DNA from: Acetofilamentum sp.
GTDB taxonomy: Bacteria > Bacteroidota > Bacteroidia > Bacteroidales > JAFGXI01
NCBI GenBank assembly: GCA_020720565.1
Contig: DYOK01000142.1
Span: 1 to 6,936 of the forward strand
Length of the DNA: 6,936 bases
Reading direction: 5' to 3'
Shown: in pieces, positions 6,904-6,936 of the stretch
Numbering within the stretch: the stretch's first letter is position 1
How the letters are laid out: each line of letters starts with the position of its first letter
The notes under the pieces: model-generated
Told to the model about the DNA's origin: nothing
What the model saw: only the letters and a program-made list of their open reading frames with translations
Database searches by the model: none
Made by a program: the position numbers and the translations under genes

Positions 6904-6936
6904 ACCTTTTCAAAAGTTCCAAACTTTTGAAAAGGT
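6904..6936. terminator. 15-bp perfect hairpin at the right window edge
   Basis: ACCTTTTCAAAAGTT (6904-6918) and AACTTTTGAAAAGGT (6922-6936) are exact reverse complements separated by CCA. The arms contain the smaller symmetric units CTTTTCAAAAG and CTTTTGAAAAG. Placed upstream of the membrane-NTPase gene, it most likely ends a gene beyond the right edge on the minus strand, where it is followed by CTTATTAATTC; a plus-strand T tract would be outside the window. It may instead be a dispersed intergenic repeat. It sits 89 bp from the start codon at 6814, and upstream of that gene's likely promoter. Confidence 0.6.

Noticed and set aside
6901..6908. AAGACCTT, shared with the right arm of the inverted repeat (5117-5124)
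   Set aside because: Only eight bases match and the core is not completed, so it is not counted as another repeat copy.

Overview
The window reads as chromosomal DNA of a member of the Bacteroidota, probably an environmental lineage near the Marinilabiliales, Bacteroidales or Cytophagales; the exact placement is a guess. The reasons are a moderately AT-rich composition, A/T-rich leaders without Shine-Dalgarno sequences, promoter boxes that match the Bacteroidota -7 consensus TAnnTTTG (at 3344-3351 on + and 6853-6860 on -), and the style of the proteins, especially the Bacteroidota-type M16 peptidase. I see no rRNA, tRNA, CRISPR array, integrase or transposase gene.

There are three real genes. 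(1) 1-2913, minus strand: a complete, exported, two-domain zinc metallopeptidase of family M16, whose stop codon is at the left window edge. (2) 3383-4990, plus strand: a complete, exported alkaline phosphatase with all expected catalytic and metal-binding residues. It is divergent from the peptidase across a 469-bp intergenic region that holds a likely promoter, a 12-bp palindrome and a degenerate direct repeat. (3) 5123-6814, minus strand: a fusion of a roughly ten-helix membrane region to a C-terminal THEP1-type NTPase (NTPase_1 family). It converges on the phosphatase gene.

The genes do not form an operon: the layout is divergent, then convergent, so each has its own promoter. Two products act outside the cytoplasmic membrane (peptide degradation and phosphate release). 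The third is a cytoplasmic-membrane protein whose architecture resembles an energy-coupling-factor (ECF) transporter in one chain, with a THEP1 NTPase in place of the ABC ATPase. That reading is the most interesting hypothesis here, but it is inference from topology.

The other notable feature is a short repeat with core GGTCTTCGACC, present three times outside the real coding regions. Two copies lie in opposite orientation between the convergent genes, forming a 19-bp perfect inverted repeat around 100 bp, and the outermost bases of this repeat supply the stop codons of both genes. The third copy is in the leader of the peptidase gene. A separate 15-bp perfect hairpin fills the last 33 bases of the window.
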